In this document: one piece after another, positions 33,652 through 42,381 of the stretch
Layout of the letters: each line of letters begins with the position of its first letter
How positions within the stretch are numbered: the stretch's first letter is position 1
Origin: Chitinophagaceae bacterium
GTDB taxonomy: Bacteria > Bacteroidota > Bacteroidia > Chitinophagales > Chitinophagaceae
Direction of reading: 5' to 3'
Length of the DNA stretch: 64,000 nt
NCBI GenBank assembly: GCA_947476485.1
Contig: CANJQU010000003.1
Span: forward strand, 1-64,000
The notes under the pieces: model-generated
What the model was told of the DNA's origin: nothing
Databases searched by the model: none
What the model saw: only the letters and a program-made list of their open reading frames with translations
Program-made: the position numbers and the translations under genes

Positions 33652-34977
33652 TTATTTCTTCCTCAGGAATATCCGCATAGGCACACCACTGAAATTGAAG
33701 TGGCTGCGTAACTTGTTCTCAAGGAAGTTCTTATAAGGCTCCTTCACAGAATCAGGGTGGTTGGCAAAGAATGCGAAGGACGGTACTGCCGTAGGTACCT
33801 GCTGCACAAACTTGATCTTGATCGCATAGCCGCGCGCGAACGGGGGCGGGTAGCGTTCTATTTCCTTCAGCATGATCTCGTTGAGCACAGATGTGATCAC
33901 GCGCCTGTTGCGGTTATCATATACCTCGAGCGCTTTTTCCATCCCCTGGAATATGCGTGACTTTTCTGCGGCAGAGATGAAGATCACCGGCACATCTGTA
34001 AATGGCTCGAGCTTTTCTTTTATCTGTTTCTCAAAATCGCGGGCAGTGTTTGTTTCTTTATTTTTTATGAGATCCCATTTGTTCACGAGTATCACCACAC
34101 CCTTGCCCTTGCGGGTTGCCAGGCTGAAGATGCTCACGTCCTGCGCTGTGATGCCGTTCTGCGCATCGATCAGCAGCATACACACATCAGCCTCGTCCAT
34201 CGCCTTTATGGCACGTATCACAGAGTAAAACTCGAGGTCTTCATGTACATTCTTCTTCTTGCGGATGCCGGCAGTATCTATAAGTATGAACTCTTTGCCA
34301 AACAGTTTGTAGTGGGTATGTATGGTATCGCGCGTAGTACCTGCAATATCTGATACTATAGTGCGTTCCTCGTTAACCAGTGCATTCAGGAGTGTAGACT
34401 TGCCTGCATTTGGCTGACCGATGATGGCGAATTTTGGCAATGGGTTGCCGTCTTTGTCTGTTTCTATTGCGTCCGGTTCCTCTTTTATATGTGTTACGAC
34501 TTCATCCAGGATCTCACCCGTTCCGCTGCCGGAAATAGAAGACAGGAGGAATGTTTTCTCTATGCCAAGGGAATAGAATTCTGTGGCATAAAGGGCGCGC
34601 TCCTGGTTGTCTACTTTGTTTACAAGTAACAGTACCGGCTTTGTAGACCGGCGCAGTACATCGGCCATGTCTTCGTCCTGGGCGGTAATGCCGGTGGTGG
34701 TATCACAAACAAACAGGATCAGGTCAGCCTCTTCTATGGCAATCTGGACCTGCTTGCGTATCTCGCGCTCAAAAACATCCTCAGATTTGGCTACGAAACC
34801 TCCGGTGTCAATGACGTTAAATATCTTGCCGTTCCAGTCCGCGATACCATACTGGCGGTCACGGGTCACACCGCTCTGGTCGTCAACAATAGCTTTTCGC
34901 TGTTCCAGCAAACGATTAAAAAGGGTTGATTTCCCCACATTTGGCCTTCCCACGATGGCAACTGTAAAACCTGGCAT
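33652..34977 (-). CDS. der: Ribosome biogenesis GTPase Der (EngA)
   Basis: 441 residues. Two tandem GTPase domains: the first with GRPNVGKST (about residue 9), DTGGF and NKVD; the second with GQPNAGKST (about residue 190), DTAGIRKK and NKWDLI. A KH-like C-terminal domain follows. Needed for assembly of the 50S subunit. The gene has a perfect -7 box at 35039-35046 and a strong hairpin at the 5' end of its leader. The length and both P-loops are normal. Confidence 0.96.
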   Translation of the reverse strand: MPGFTVAIVGRPNVGKSTLFNRLLEQRKAIVDDQSGVTRDRQYGIADWNGKIFNVIDTGGFVAKSEDVFEREIRKQVQIAIEEADLILFVCDTTTGITAQDEDMADVLRRSTKPVLLLVNKVDNQERALYATEFYSLGIEKTFLLSSISGSGTGEILDEVVTHIKEEPDAIETDKDGNPLPKFAIIGQPNAGKSTLLNALVNEERTIVSDIAGTTRDTIHTHYKLFGKEFILIDTAGIRKKKNVHEDLEFYSVIRAIKAMDEADVCMLLIDAQNGITAQDVSIFSLATRKGKGVVILVNKWDLIKNKETNTARDFEKQIKEKLEPFTDVPVIFISAAEKSRIFQGMEKALEVYDNRNRRVITSVLNEIMLKEIERYPPPFARGYAIKIKFVQQVPTAVPSFAFFANHPDSVKEPYKNFLENKLRSHFNFSGVPMRIFLRKK

Positions 34978-35004
34978 GTTATAAAATACTTTTTATGTAA
35001 AGAA

Positions 35005-35046
35005 TGCCCGCCCGAATGGATTTTTCGGTACGGGCGGGCAAAGGTA
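35005..35046 (-). promoter_or_regulatory. der promoter -7 box (TACCTTTG) and 5'-end leader hairpin
   Basis: TACCTTTG lies at 35039-35046 on the minus strand. Directly after it, TGCCCGCCCG pairs perfectly with CGGGCGGGCA (35031-35040 with 35005-35014) around a 16-nt loop. If transcription starts near 35032, much of the first stem arm is at the very 5' end of the der mRNA. Confidence 0.5.
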
Positions 35047-35100
35047 CTTCTAAATATGCAGTGAATTGTTGTTCCTGCTAATTAAGAATGTTAAAACCTT

Positions 35101-35108
35101 TATATTTG
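35101..35108 (+). promoter_or_regulatory. -7 box TATATTTG for the PNGase F-like gene
   Basis: Perfect TAnnTTTG match, 23 nt upstream of the ATG at 35132. Confidence 0.5.
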
Positions 35109-35131
35109 CCTACACTTAAAATTAACCTTTA

Positions 35132-37165
35132 ATGAAAAAATATATCTTTTTGGCTTTGGCTCTCGTTGTACTGAACGCTGTCTCGAAAGCAGCTCCGGGC
35201 GATACTACGTGGGTACAGGCGAACATTGCGAACCTGGAGTGGTATGGCAACTATGACACTGTGGCTAATTTTCCGGCTCCGGGAACTACCTACCGTAAGA
35301 TATATATGATCTTTACACTTGGTAAGCATACGTGTCCTGGTTATAATTACGGTTGCGGCCAGCCAGGCAATCCGCCCTGTGCTACCGGAGAAACACCATG
35401 GTGCGGTGACTGGGATTATACTGTTCTTAACTACCTGATGACCCCGGGTGGAGATACACTGGAACTGGGCCGTTTTATCAGCCCGTATGCTAATGGCTCA
35501 GCGCCGCGTACACCGTATACGTGGACGCAGAAATACGTGTATGATGTAACAGACTACGCCAATCAACTGCATGATGCAGCTACAATGCGCATCTTATATT
35601 CAGGTTATTCGGGTGGGTTTACTGCTAATATTAAGTTTGCATTTATTGAGGGAACACCCGACCGTAATGTTATGAAGGTGCTTCGCTTATGGAACGGCAG
35701 TTATGGATACGGAGACACTACTCACCATGACTCTTTTAATATCAATACCCATTTTACGGCGCGCACAGATACAGTGCCAACAGGTACCGTAAGTACAGAT
35801 CTGAAATTCCTGGTAACCGGGCATGGTAATGATGCTAACGGATGCTGCGAATTTGCACCGCATAACTACCAGGTGAAGCTTAATGGCACTTCTGTTGCAA
35901 CGAAAACGATCTGGCGCGACGATTGCGCTATGAATGAGCTTTACCCACAGTCGGGCACATGGTTGTTGCTTAGGGGCAACTGGTGTCCCGGTGCGCTGGT
36001 TTATCCGAACTTTCATCCCCTCGCCGGTTTGACACCGGGAACAAGCTACGATGTTGCCCTGCAGTTCGATCCATATGTTGGTGGTGGCAGTTACACCACT
36101 GAGACCCAGTTATTTCATTACGGGCCAATCAATAAAGCCCTGGATGCGTCCATTGATGACATAATCGCACCGACCAACGATCAAAACCATTACCGTGAGA
36201 ACCCGATATCTAATAATCCGGTTATTCATGTTAAGAATACCGGGTCTACCGCAATTGATTCTATCAGGTTCAGTTATGGTGTGAGTGGTTATGCTTCGCA
36301 GACATACACCTGGGTAGGTGCCCTGGCGGCGCTCAAGGAGACTGATATTAATTTACCCGGCCTTGCCGCGTTTGGAGTTATTGCAGGTGTCTCCGGCACT
36401 TATTCTTTTAGTTGTACTATCACCGCGGTGAATGGAACGGCAGATAACGATGCTACAAACAATGCAATGTCGTCAGCATTTGTGTCGGCCCCGGTATGGC
36501 CATCCACTATCCGCATGATCATGAGAACAAGTAATGTGAATTCCTATTCAAGTCCAACATTGGCCCAGACAAGTTGGGTTATCTATGACAAGACCACAAA
36601 TGCAATCGTAAGGCAGCGCTCCGGCTGCGCTCTTTCCGGATTTTATGTAGATACGGTTAACCTTGCGCCGGGCTTCTATAGGGTTGCAGTCTATGACAGC
36701 GCCTATGATGATGGTAACTATTATGGTCTTAACTGGTGGGCATTATCAGGTGGAGGTTATGTTGCCGGCTATCTGAATGTCAGGCCACTCACCGGTTCGC
36801 TTATACCAATGAACGGATATTATTATACGGGCACATACAATAACGACTTTGGGCAAGGTTATTCCCAGGACTTTTATGTCGCCACGTCGCTGGCCATCAG
36901 CAATGTCAATGAAAACACTGCGGCTATTGAAGCTTATCCTAATCCGGCACAGGGGGTAGTGAATGTGGATCTTTCCGGGGTACAAAATGTAAACGGAAGG
37001 ATAGACCTGGCAGATATGGCTGGCAGGGTAGTTTTGTCTCAGCAATGCACTGATGCGCACCAGCAATTGAATGTAGGCAATCTCGCAAATGGTATGTATG
37101 TGTTGACATATGTTGATGTGGCAACCGGCACCAAAGTGCAGACCAAACTAGTGATAGCTAAGTAA
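35132..37165 (+). CDS. Secreted PNGase F-like protein with T9SS C-terminal sorting domain
   Basis: 677 residues with a signal peptide (MKKYIFLALALVVLNAVSKA). The first 350 residues resemble peptide-N-glycosidase F, which removes N-linked glycans from asparagine. CGDWDYTVLNY matches the region of PNGase F Asp60, and HGNDANGCCEF matches the region of Glu206. WRDDCAMNELYPQSGTW and NWCPG are shared landmarks. The stretch matching the Glu118 region reads MRILYSGYSGG, with no Glu at that place, from memory of the PNGase F sequence. Ig-like or CARDB-like domains follow, then a T9SS type A sorting domain (AYPNPAQGVVNVDL). Secreted to the surface. A strong terminator follows. Confidence 0.85.
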   Translation: MKKYIFLALALVVLNAVSKAAPGDTTWVQANIANLEWYGNYDTVANFPAPGTTYRKIYMIFTLGKHTCPGYNYGCGQPGNPPCATGETPWCGDWDYTVLNYLMTPGGDTLELGRFISPYANGSAPRTPYTWTQKYVYDVTDYANQLHDAATMRILYSGYSGGFTANIKFAFIEGTPDRNVMKVLRLWNGSYGYGDTTHHDSFNINTHFTARTDTVPTGTVSTDLKFLVTGHGNDANGCCEFAPHNYQVKLNGTSVATKTIWRDDCAMNELYPQSGTWLLLRGNWCPGALVYPNFHPLAGLTPGTSYDVALQFDPYVGGGSYTTETQLFHYGPINKALDASIDDIIAPTNDQNHYRENPISNNPVIHVKNTGSTAIDSIRFSYGVSGYASQTYTWVGALAALKETDINLPGLAAFGVIAGVSGTYSFSCTITAVNGTADNDATNNAMSSAFVSAPVWPSTIRMIMRTSNVNSYSSPTLAQTSWVIYDKTTNAIVRQRSGCALSGFYVDTVNLAPGFYRVAVYDSAYDDGNYYGLNWWALSGGGYVAGYLNVRPLTGSLIPMNGYYYTGTYNNDFGQGYSQDFYVATSLAISNVNENTAAIEAYPNPAQGVVNVDLSGVQNVNGRIDLADMAGRVVLSQQCTDAHQQLNVGNLANGMYVLTYVDVATGTKVQTKLVIAK

Positions 37166-37198
37166 CCGGGTTTAGGGGTTAGCTAACTTAATGCATTG

Positions 37199-37223
37199 AA
37201 CAGGCTGCGTATTGCAGCCTGTT
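37199..37223 (+). terminator. Rho-independent terminator after the PNGase F-like gene
   Basis: A 10-bp perfect stem (AACAGGCTGC with GCAGCCTGTT), 5-nt loop, followed by TAG and an AT-rich stretch. It lies 26 nt before the next gene. Confidence 0.8.
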
Positions 37224-37249
37224 TAGTTAATAAAAAATGAGCAAAACAA

Positions 37250-37564
37250 ATGAATGAGAGAGTTGAGAAATTACTGACGTTTTTGAAGGCAACGCCCAAT
37301 GACTGTTTTCTGAATCATGCACTGGCACTGGAGTATGTGAAGGCAGGTGATGAAGAAAATGCAAGAAAGCACTTTGAGCAAAATATGGTCAATGACGCAG
37401 GTTATGTGGCTACTTACTATCACCTTGGTAAGCTGCTTGAGCGGATAGGAGACCAGCCCGGGGCGATTGCGATATATGAAAAGGGAATGGAGCAGGCCAA
37501 AGCTGCCAAAGATATGCACTCTTATAGTGAGCTGCAGGCTGCGTATGAGGACCTGGTGGATTAA
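37250..37564 (+). CDS. Small tetratricopeptide-repeat protein
   Basis: 104 residues with no signal peptide, so cytoplasmic. Two to three TPR units: CFLNHALALEYVKAGDEENA, TYYHLGKLLERIGDQPGAI and a capping helix with SELQAAYEDLV. TPRs mediate protein contacts; the partner is unknown. Its stop codon lies at the start of a drifted octamer array that fills the gap to tilS. Confidence 0.85.
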   Translation: MNERVEKLLTFLKATPNDCFLNHALALEYVKAGDEENARKHFEQNMVNDAGYVATYYHLGKLLERIGDQPGAIAIYEKGMEQAKAAKDMHSYSELQAAYEDLVD

Positions 37565-37601
37565 GTGATAAGTTGATAGATTAATAGGTTAGTAGGTGAT
37601 A
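37562..37601. repeat. Drifted tandem array, 8-bp period, five units
   Basis: Units at 37562, 37570, 37578, 37586 and 37594 (TAAGTGAT, AAGTTGAT, AGATTAAT, AGGTTAGT, AGGTGATA). The first unit contains the stop codon of the upstream gene. Confidence 0.6.
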
Positions 37602-37609
37602 AAGGCATC

Positions 37610-38953
37610 ATGATGAATTTACTGCAACAGTTTAGGGAACACTGGGTAACAAAACGATATGTTTTGCCGGACCAGCGTGTGCTGCTCGCCGTGAGCGGTG
37701 GCGCCGACTCGATGGCAATGGCAGATATTTTTCTGAAAAGCGGTATCGCTTTTGGTGTTGCCCATTGCAATTTCGGGCTGAGGGGTGAGGCCTCTGTTCT
37801 GGATGAACAGCTTGTTGCCGGGTGGTGTGAAGTGAACAACATACCATTTCATCGGGCACGATTTGAAACAAAGTCAAAGTCGGAGGAATGGAAGAAGGGC
37901 ATACAGGAGACAGCCAGAATATTACGGTATGAGTGGTTTGAAGTCGTAAGAAAGGAGCGTGGCTATGCAAAAATAGTTACCGCGCACCATGCAAATGACA
38001 ATGTAGAAACATTGCTAATCAATCTTTTAAAAGGTACCGGTATGAGCGGGCTGCATGGCATACTGCCGGAGAATGGCAATATCCTCCGACCATTGCTGTT
38101 TGCCACGAAGGAATTGCTTGAAGCATATGTGACGGAGCATGCAATAGCCTATCGTGAAGATGAATCTAACGATACCGATGACTACCTGCGTAATGCAGTG
38201 CGGCACAATATTGTTCCCGCTATTCAGCAATGGTTCCCGAATGCAGTGGTTAACGTAAACGAGAGCATCGCGCGATTCGGACAGGCTGAAGTACTTTACC
38301 GGAAAGCTATAGCGCAGGAAAGGAAAAAGCTGATGCAAAAGAGGGGCAATGACTACTACATACCGGTATTAAAGCTACAGCATCGTGAGCCGCTGGCAAC
38401 GATAATGTATGAACTGTTGTACCCGTTTGGGTTTTCATCCTCACAGGTGCCGCATGTGCTTAGTTTACTGAGTGCGGAGAGCGGCCGGTATGTTTCATCA
38501 GCCAGTCATCGGGTGATCCGTAACCGGGATTTCCTGGTGGTTACTACCGTTCCTGCTGACACCGCGGACCTTATAATAGTTGAAGCAGCTCCCTGCACCG
38601 TACATGCAGGTAAATATCATTTTTCATTTTCTCTACAGGCAAAGCCGGCGAAAATACCCGCCGATCCCAATATGGCTTACCTGGATATGAGTACGATCAC
38701 CTTCCCGCTGATATTGCGCAAGTGGAAGATGGGGGACTATTTCTATCCGTTCGGGATGAAGATGAAAATGAAGAAAGTGAGTCGCCTGCTTATTGATGAG
38801 AAAGTGCCGATACATGAAAAAGAGGATATTCGCATAGTGGAATGCGGTAAACGCATAGCGTGGGTATCCGGCATCCGCCCGGATGAACGGTTCCGGGTAA
38901 AGGAAACAACGGAACAGGTGCTGGTGGTGAAAAGGACTTTAGCCGGCGGGTAG
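37610..38953 (+). CDS. tilS: tRNA(Ile)-lysidine synthetase
   Basis: 447 residues. Uses ATP and lysine to convert the wobble C of tRNA-Ile(CAU) to lysidine, which is essential for decoding AUA. The N-type ATP pyrophosphatase P-loop is AVSGGADS (residues 27-34). GVAHCNFGLRG, TAHHANDNVETLL and YREDESN are typical. The C-terminal domain ends with a basic segment (KMKKVSRLLIDEKVPIHEK). A second ATG one codon later (37613) is equally possible. Transcribed with or just after the TPR gene. Confidence 0.95.
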   Translation: MMNLLQQFREHWVTKRYVLPDQRVLLAVSGGADSMAMADIFLKSGIAFGVAHCNFGLRGEASVLDEQLVAGWCEVNNIPFHRARFETKSKSEEWKKGIQETARILRYEWFEVVRKERGYAKIVTAHHANDNVETLLINLLKGTGMSGLHGILPENGNILRPLLFATKELLEAYVTEHAIAYREDESNDTDDYLRNAVRHNIVPAIQQWFPNAVVNVNESIARFGQAEVLYRKAIAQERKKLMQKRGNDYYIPVLKLQHREPLATIMYELLYPFGFSSSQVPHVLSLLSAESGRYVSSASHRVIRNRDFLVVTTVPADTADLIIVEAAPCTVHAGKYHFSFSLQAKPAKIPADPNMAYLDMSTITFPLILRKWKMGDYFYPFGMKMKMKKVSRLLIDEKVPIHEKEDIRIVECGKRIAWVSGIRPDERFRVKETTEQVLVVKRTLAGG

Positions 38954-38954
38954 C

Positions 38955-38989
38955 AGTTTTCAGTTTACACCTAATAGTTTGCAGTAGGC
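38955..38989. repeat. Drifted tandem array, 7-bp period, five units
   Basis: Units AGTTTTC, AGTTTAC, ACCTAAT, AGTTTGC and AGTAGGC, beginning 2 nt after the tilS stop codon. Confidence 0.55.
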
Positions 38990-39010
38990 AGCGTACAATT
39001 CTAAACCGGA

Positions 39011-39622
39011 CTAGAACAAGTGAATGCTGGGGTGCATCATGGCATCAATGAAATTGAGCCCGTGGGATGGATCAATTAAGACTGCGAAGAGCAGGCCATA
39101 TACAGCGCCCCAGAAGTGTGCATCGTGATTGATGTTGCCTGCGCCTTTTTTACCCATATATGCTTCATACCAAAGATATAAGCCGCCAAAAATGATACAT
39201 GGGATATTGATGGGTATGAAGAATACCTGCAGACCACCCCATGGCTCAAAGTAGATGATCAGGAACAGGGCGGAAGCAACCCCGCCCGAAGCGCCAAGAG
39301 AGCGGTAATAGCTGTTGTGGCGGTTCTTAAGAAAGGAGGGTAGCGACGCAACAATAATACCGGTAAGATACAAGACAACAAACTGCACGCCTGTAATATG
39401 GTACGCCACCGAACTGCCGCAAAACCATAATGTGATCATATTGAAGATGAGGTGGTTCATATCGGCATGAATAAAGCCGGATGACAGCAGCCTGTAGTAC
39501 TCTGCTGGATTGCCATCCATTGCCCGTGGCCATAGGATCAGCTTATTGTATAAAGTATCATTGTTAAATGCCGCCAGTGAGATAAGAACGGTAATAGCCA
39601 GTATAATTAAAGTATAGCTCAT
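39011..39622 (-). CDS. Rhomboid family intramembrane serine protease
   Basis: 203 residues from the ATG at 39622 (MSYTLIILAITVLISL). About six transmembrane helices. The catalytic serine lies in LGASGG (Ser112) and the catalytic histidine in HDAHFWGAVYG (His169), giving the rhomboid Ser-His dyad. GFIHADMNHLIFNM is the conserved second-helix region (HxxxN). Cleaves membrane proteins within the lipid bilayer; substrate unknown. A drifted octamer array lies directly upstream of its start. It is convergent with tilS. Confidence 0.93.
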   Translation of the reverse strand: MSYTLIILAITVLISLAAFNNDTLYNKLILWPRAMDGNPAEYYRLLSSGFIHADMNHLIFNMITLWFCGSSVAYHITGVQFVVLYLTGIIVASLPSFLKNRHNSYYRSLGASGGVASALFLIIYFEPWGGLQVFFIPINIPCIIFGGLYLWYEAYMGKKGAGNINHDAHFWGAVYGLLFAVLIDPSHGLNFIDAMMHPSIHLF

Positions 39623-39668
39623 TTTAATTTGGAAATTTGAAAATGTGCAAATATGCAAATATTCATGT
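39621..39668. repeat. Drifted tandem array, 8-bp period, six units
   Basis: Units at 39621, 39629, 39637, 39645, 39653 and 39661 share the pattern xTxxAAAT. It overlaps the rhomboid start codon by two bases and occupies its promoter region. Confidence 0.55.
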
Positions 39669-39688
39669 TAGCGCAAAATTCAGTCGGT

Positions 39689-39777
39689 CGAAAGTAGAAA
39701 GTCTAAAGTTAAGGGTTTGAAAAAAAGTTGAAAGCTCTTTCTAGTAAATAGTAAATAGTAGATACTAGATAGTAGGT
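39689..39777. repeat. Two drifted tandem arrays, 7-bp period
   Basis: The first (39689-39716) has units of the type xxAAAGT; the second (39743-39777) has AGTAAAT twice, then AGTAGAT, ACTAGAT and AGTAGGT. They lie between the rhomboid gene and the tRNA gene. Confidence 0.6.
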
Positions 39778-39888
39778 AGTCGTTGTGTGAAAAATGATTT
39801 ATACGTGATGATAAGGCGAGTTGTTGAGGATGCTGAAGGTGCGGTATAAAAAAAAGAAGTCCGGTATTGCTACCAGACCTCTTTAGTG

Positions 39889-39962
39889 TGACCGCGTCAG
39901 GATTCAAACCTGAAACCTTCTCATCCGTAGTGAGATGCTCTATTCAGTTGAGCTACGCAGCC
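39889..39962 (-). tRNA. tRNA-Arg(ACG)
   Basis: 74 nt with a full cloverleaf on the minus strand. Acceptor GGCTGCG pairs with CGCGGTC (two wobbles). The D stem is GCTC/GAGC, the anticodon stem TCTCA/TGAGA with loop CTACGGA (anticodon ACG), and the T stem TCAGG/CCTGA. The 3' CCA is not encoded. The usual G19-C56 tertiary pair is replaced by A19-U56. The promoter lies at 39982-40012. Confidence 0.95.
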
Positions 39963-39981
39963 ATTCCTTTTTTTCGGAGTG

Positions 39982-40012
39982 CAAAGATACTAAAACCTCC
40001 TATTTTTACAAA
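39982..40012 (-). promoter_or_regulatory. Promoter of the tRNA-Arg gene
   Basis: On the minus strand TTTG (40009-40012), a 19-nt spacer and TATCTTTG (39982-39989), both exact consensus. The tRNA 5' end is 19 nt downstream of the -7 box. Confidence 0.7.
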
Positions 40013-40044
40013 TACTTTTTGGAGAAACTATAAAATATTAGCAA

Positions 40045-40518
40045 ATGCACATAGAGATATGGTCGCTGGGCAAAGAAAATGAGCCGTATATAGACGAGGG
40101 AATACGATATTATTTTAAGAAAACTATGCCCTGGAATACCGTGGAGCTTGTAGTGTTGCAAACATCAAAAAAGGCCGCAACGACTGATGTGGAGCGTACA
40201 AAACTACAGGAAGAGGAATTGATATTGAAAAAACTGCAGTCCCAACACTATTTCATTTTACTTGATGAACGTGGCAAGTCCCTGAATTCAATACAGTGGT
40301 CTCAGCAGTTCCAGCAGTGCATGAACCAGGGGGTAAAAACAATGGTAATACTCATTGGCGGTGCATTTGGTGTAACTGACAATATACGTAAAAGAGCAAA
40401 TCAATGCTGGTCGTTATCTAACCTGGTCTTCCCACACCAGTTAGTACGACTCATTGTTGCAGAGCAAGTTTACCGTACGTTCAGTATCCTCAATAATTCG
40501 CCATACCACCACGTGTAG
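40045..40518 (+). CDS. rlmH: 23S rRNA (pseudouridine1915-N3)-methyltransferase RlmH
   Basis: 157 residues, the family length. A SPOUT-fold enzyme that methylates pseudouridine 1915 in helix 69 of 23S rRNA. ILLDERGKSLNS, VILIGGAFGVTDNIR (the knot region binding SAM) and the C-terminal LSNLVFPHQLVRLIVAEQVYR (given across its core) are conserved, ending SPYHHV. The ATG at 40045 gives MHIEIWSLGKENEPYI as expected. Confidence 0.96.
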   Translation: MHIEIWSLGKENEPYIDEGIRYYFKKTMPWNTVELVVLQTSKKAATTDVERTKLQEEELILKKLQSQHYFILLDERGKSLNSIQWSQQFQQCMNQGVKTMVILIGGAFGVTDNIRKRANQCWSLSNLVFPHQLVRLIVAEQVYRTFSILNNSPYHHV

Positions 40519-40652
40519 GAACACTCATTATTCCTTTCGGTTAATAAATGATAATTATTTTTTTATTTAAAAAAACGTTTTACCTTTAAGAGAGATTGCA
40601 ATTAGTATTTTTATAGATATTACCCCTAACTTTTTAACAAAAAACGTCCTGT

Positions 40653-42317
40653 ATGAAGAAATTTACTTTTTTATCAATGGCTATTGCTGTGTGCTTCATG
40701 AGCGCCGGCAGCGCATTCGCACAGCATATCACCGTCACCGTAGCCGGTAACGGGCTGAATGGATATACGACGGATGGCGGCCCCGCCCGAACGTCTATGA
40801 TCAGCGGTCCGAAGGATGTTTGTATGGATGCAGCGAACAATATTTATTTTGTTGAGAAGGCTAATTTAAGAATACGGAAAGTTTCGAATAAAGGTATCCT
40901 TACCACAATCTCCGGCGGCGGCGGCTCGCTGCTCGATGGAGTTCCGGCGGTGACCGCGAGCCTGACCCCTAATTATATGTGTATCGATGCTTCAGGCAAC
41001 TTGTACGTATCTACGGGCAACCAGGTGAGGAAGATAGATATGACCACCGGCCTGATCACAACGATAGCAGGAACTGCGCTTGCCGGTTATGGTGGCGATG
41101 GCGGGCTGGGTTCTGTTGCGTTACTCAACGATCCGCAGGGAATTGCTGTAGATGCTGCCGGAAATGTCTACATCGCAGATCGCAGGAACCACCGCATCCG
41201 TAAAGTTACTGCCACAACCGGTACAATAACTACGATAGCAGGTACGGGCGTTGTGGGCTATACGGGTGATCTTGGCATAGCGGATACCGCGACACTAAAC
41301 AATCCCATTACGGTTGCCGTTAATGATGCCGGCGATGTTTATTTTTCGGACCAGGAGCCAACCTGCCCGGCGTTCGACTTTTCGGTTATCAGGAAAATAG
41401 ATGCTGCCACAGGGGTGATCTCTACCATCGCCGGACCCAACGGTAGCTACACATTTGGCGTTCCGGGAACGGCGGCACTATTAGGAACGATCACGGGAAT
41501 GTGCCTTGATCGTCATGGTAATATTTATTGCGATGAAATGAGCTGCTCGTGCAGGGAGTTGAATATGACCACAGATACTCTGGAGCTAGTGGGCGGCGAC
41601 TTTTATGTACAGGGCTACTCTGACTACATTAATTCCGTTGCAGCTAATATGAACTTCCCCTACGGCCTTTGCGTAGACAATGCCGGTACCGTTTATGTGG
41701 CCGACAGCATGAACAACCGTATCAGGAAACTTATCAAGCTGACGAATACACCTTCGTTTGCGTTCAACAGGGGGCAGTCTATTGAGACTGTTGGTGGCAT
41801 GCATTTCGATCTGGATACTTCACTGGCGATCACCGACCTCGATGCCAGCCAGACAGAAACATGGCGCGTATTGTACGGTCCGTCGCATGGAACTTTATTT
41901 GGATTTCCGGCAACTACCACATCTGTAGGACCGGATTACCTGGACTTTCCTTCCGGAACGTCTTACATAGCCAATGCACCTTATACAGGCGAGGATTCTT
42001 TCCAGATAGAAGTATCAGATGGCTTGCTTAGGGATACCGTAACTATCTATGCATCGGTGAGCGCCGGCGTTACAACATCGGCAGGCAATGTGCTGAAACC
42101 GGTTGTAAATGTGTTCCCAAACCCTGCAACCAATGATCTCAATGTCCGGTCAACGGGCATCATCAATAGCGTGTCTATCAGCAACGTTGCAGGGCAGGTG
42201 GTTTATGATCATTCGTATAATTCGGGAAGCGCACGCGTGGATATTGCAGCTTTGGCTGCGGGAGTTTACTTCGTTAAGGTAAATGGGGCAGAGGTTTCTA
42301 AATTTGAGAAGAAGTAA
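40653..42317 (+). CDS. Secreted NHL-repeat protein with T9SS C-terminal sorting domain
   Basis: 554 residues with a signal peptide (to SAFAQ, about residue 24). Five or so NHL propeller repeats follow. Their recurring motifs are GPKDVCMDAANNIYFVE, PQGIAVDAAGNVYIADRRNHRIRKV and YGLCVDNAGTVYVADSMNNRIRK. Each is coupled with an ITTIAGTG-type strand. A cadherin-like domain follows (DAS..ETWRVLYGPSHGTLFGF, YTGEDSFQIEVSDG). The end is a T9SS type A domain (VFPNPATNDLNVRS, AAGVYFVKV, final KFEKK). Surface-exposed or released. Followed by a strong terminator. Confidence 0.9.
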   Translation: MKKFTFLSMAIAVCFMSAGSAFAQHITVTVAGNGLNGYTTDGGPARTSMISGPKDVCMDAANNIYFVEKANLRIRKVSNKGILTTISGGGGSLLDGVPAVTASLTPNYMCIDASGNLYVSTGNQVRKIDMTTGLITTIAGTALAGYGGDGGLGSVALLNDPQGIAVDAAGNVYIADRRNHRIRKVTATTGTITTIAGTGVVGYTGDLGIADTATLNNPITVAVNDAGDVYFSDQEPTCPAFDFSVIRKIDAATGVISTIAGPNGSYTFGVPGTAALLGTITGMCLDRHGNIYCDEMSCSCRELNMTTDTLELVGGDFYVQGYSDYINSVAANMNFPYGLCVDNAGTVYVADSMNNRIRKLIKLTNTPSFAFNRGQSIETVGGMHFDLDTSLAITDLDASQTETWRVLYGPSHGTLFGFPATTTSVGPDYLDFPSGTSYIANAPYTGEDSFQIEVSDGLLRDTVTIYASVSAGVTTSAGNVLKPVVNVFPNPATNDLNVRSTGIINSVSISNVAGQVVYDHSYNSGSARVDIAALAAGVYFVKVNGAEVSKFEKK

Positions 42318-42348
42318 ATCATCGTCACAACTATCTATTTCAAGTATT

Positions 42349-42377
42349 GGGGCCGATACGTTTTCCGTGTCGGCCCC
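42349..42377 (+). terminator. Rho-independent terminator after the NHL-repeat gene
   Basis: A 12-bp stem with one wobble (GGGGCCGATACG with CGTGTCGGCCCC), 5-nt loop, followed by TTTTTTAG. It ends just before the stop of the convergent SRPBCC gene. Confidence 0.85.
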
Positions 42378-42381
42378 TTTT

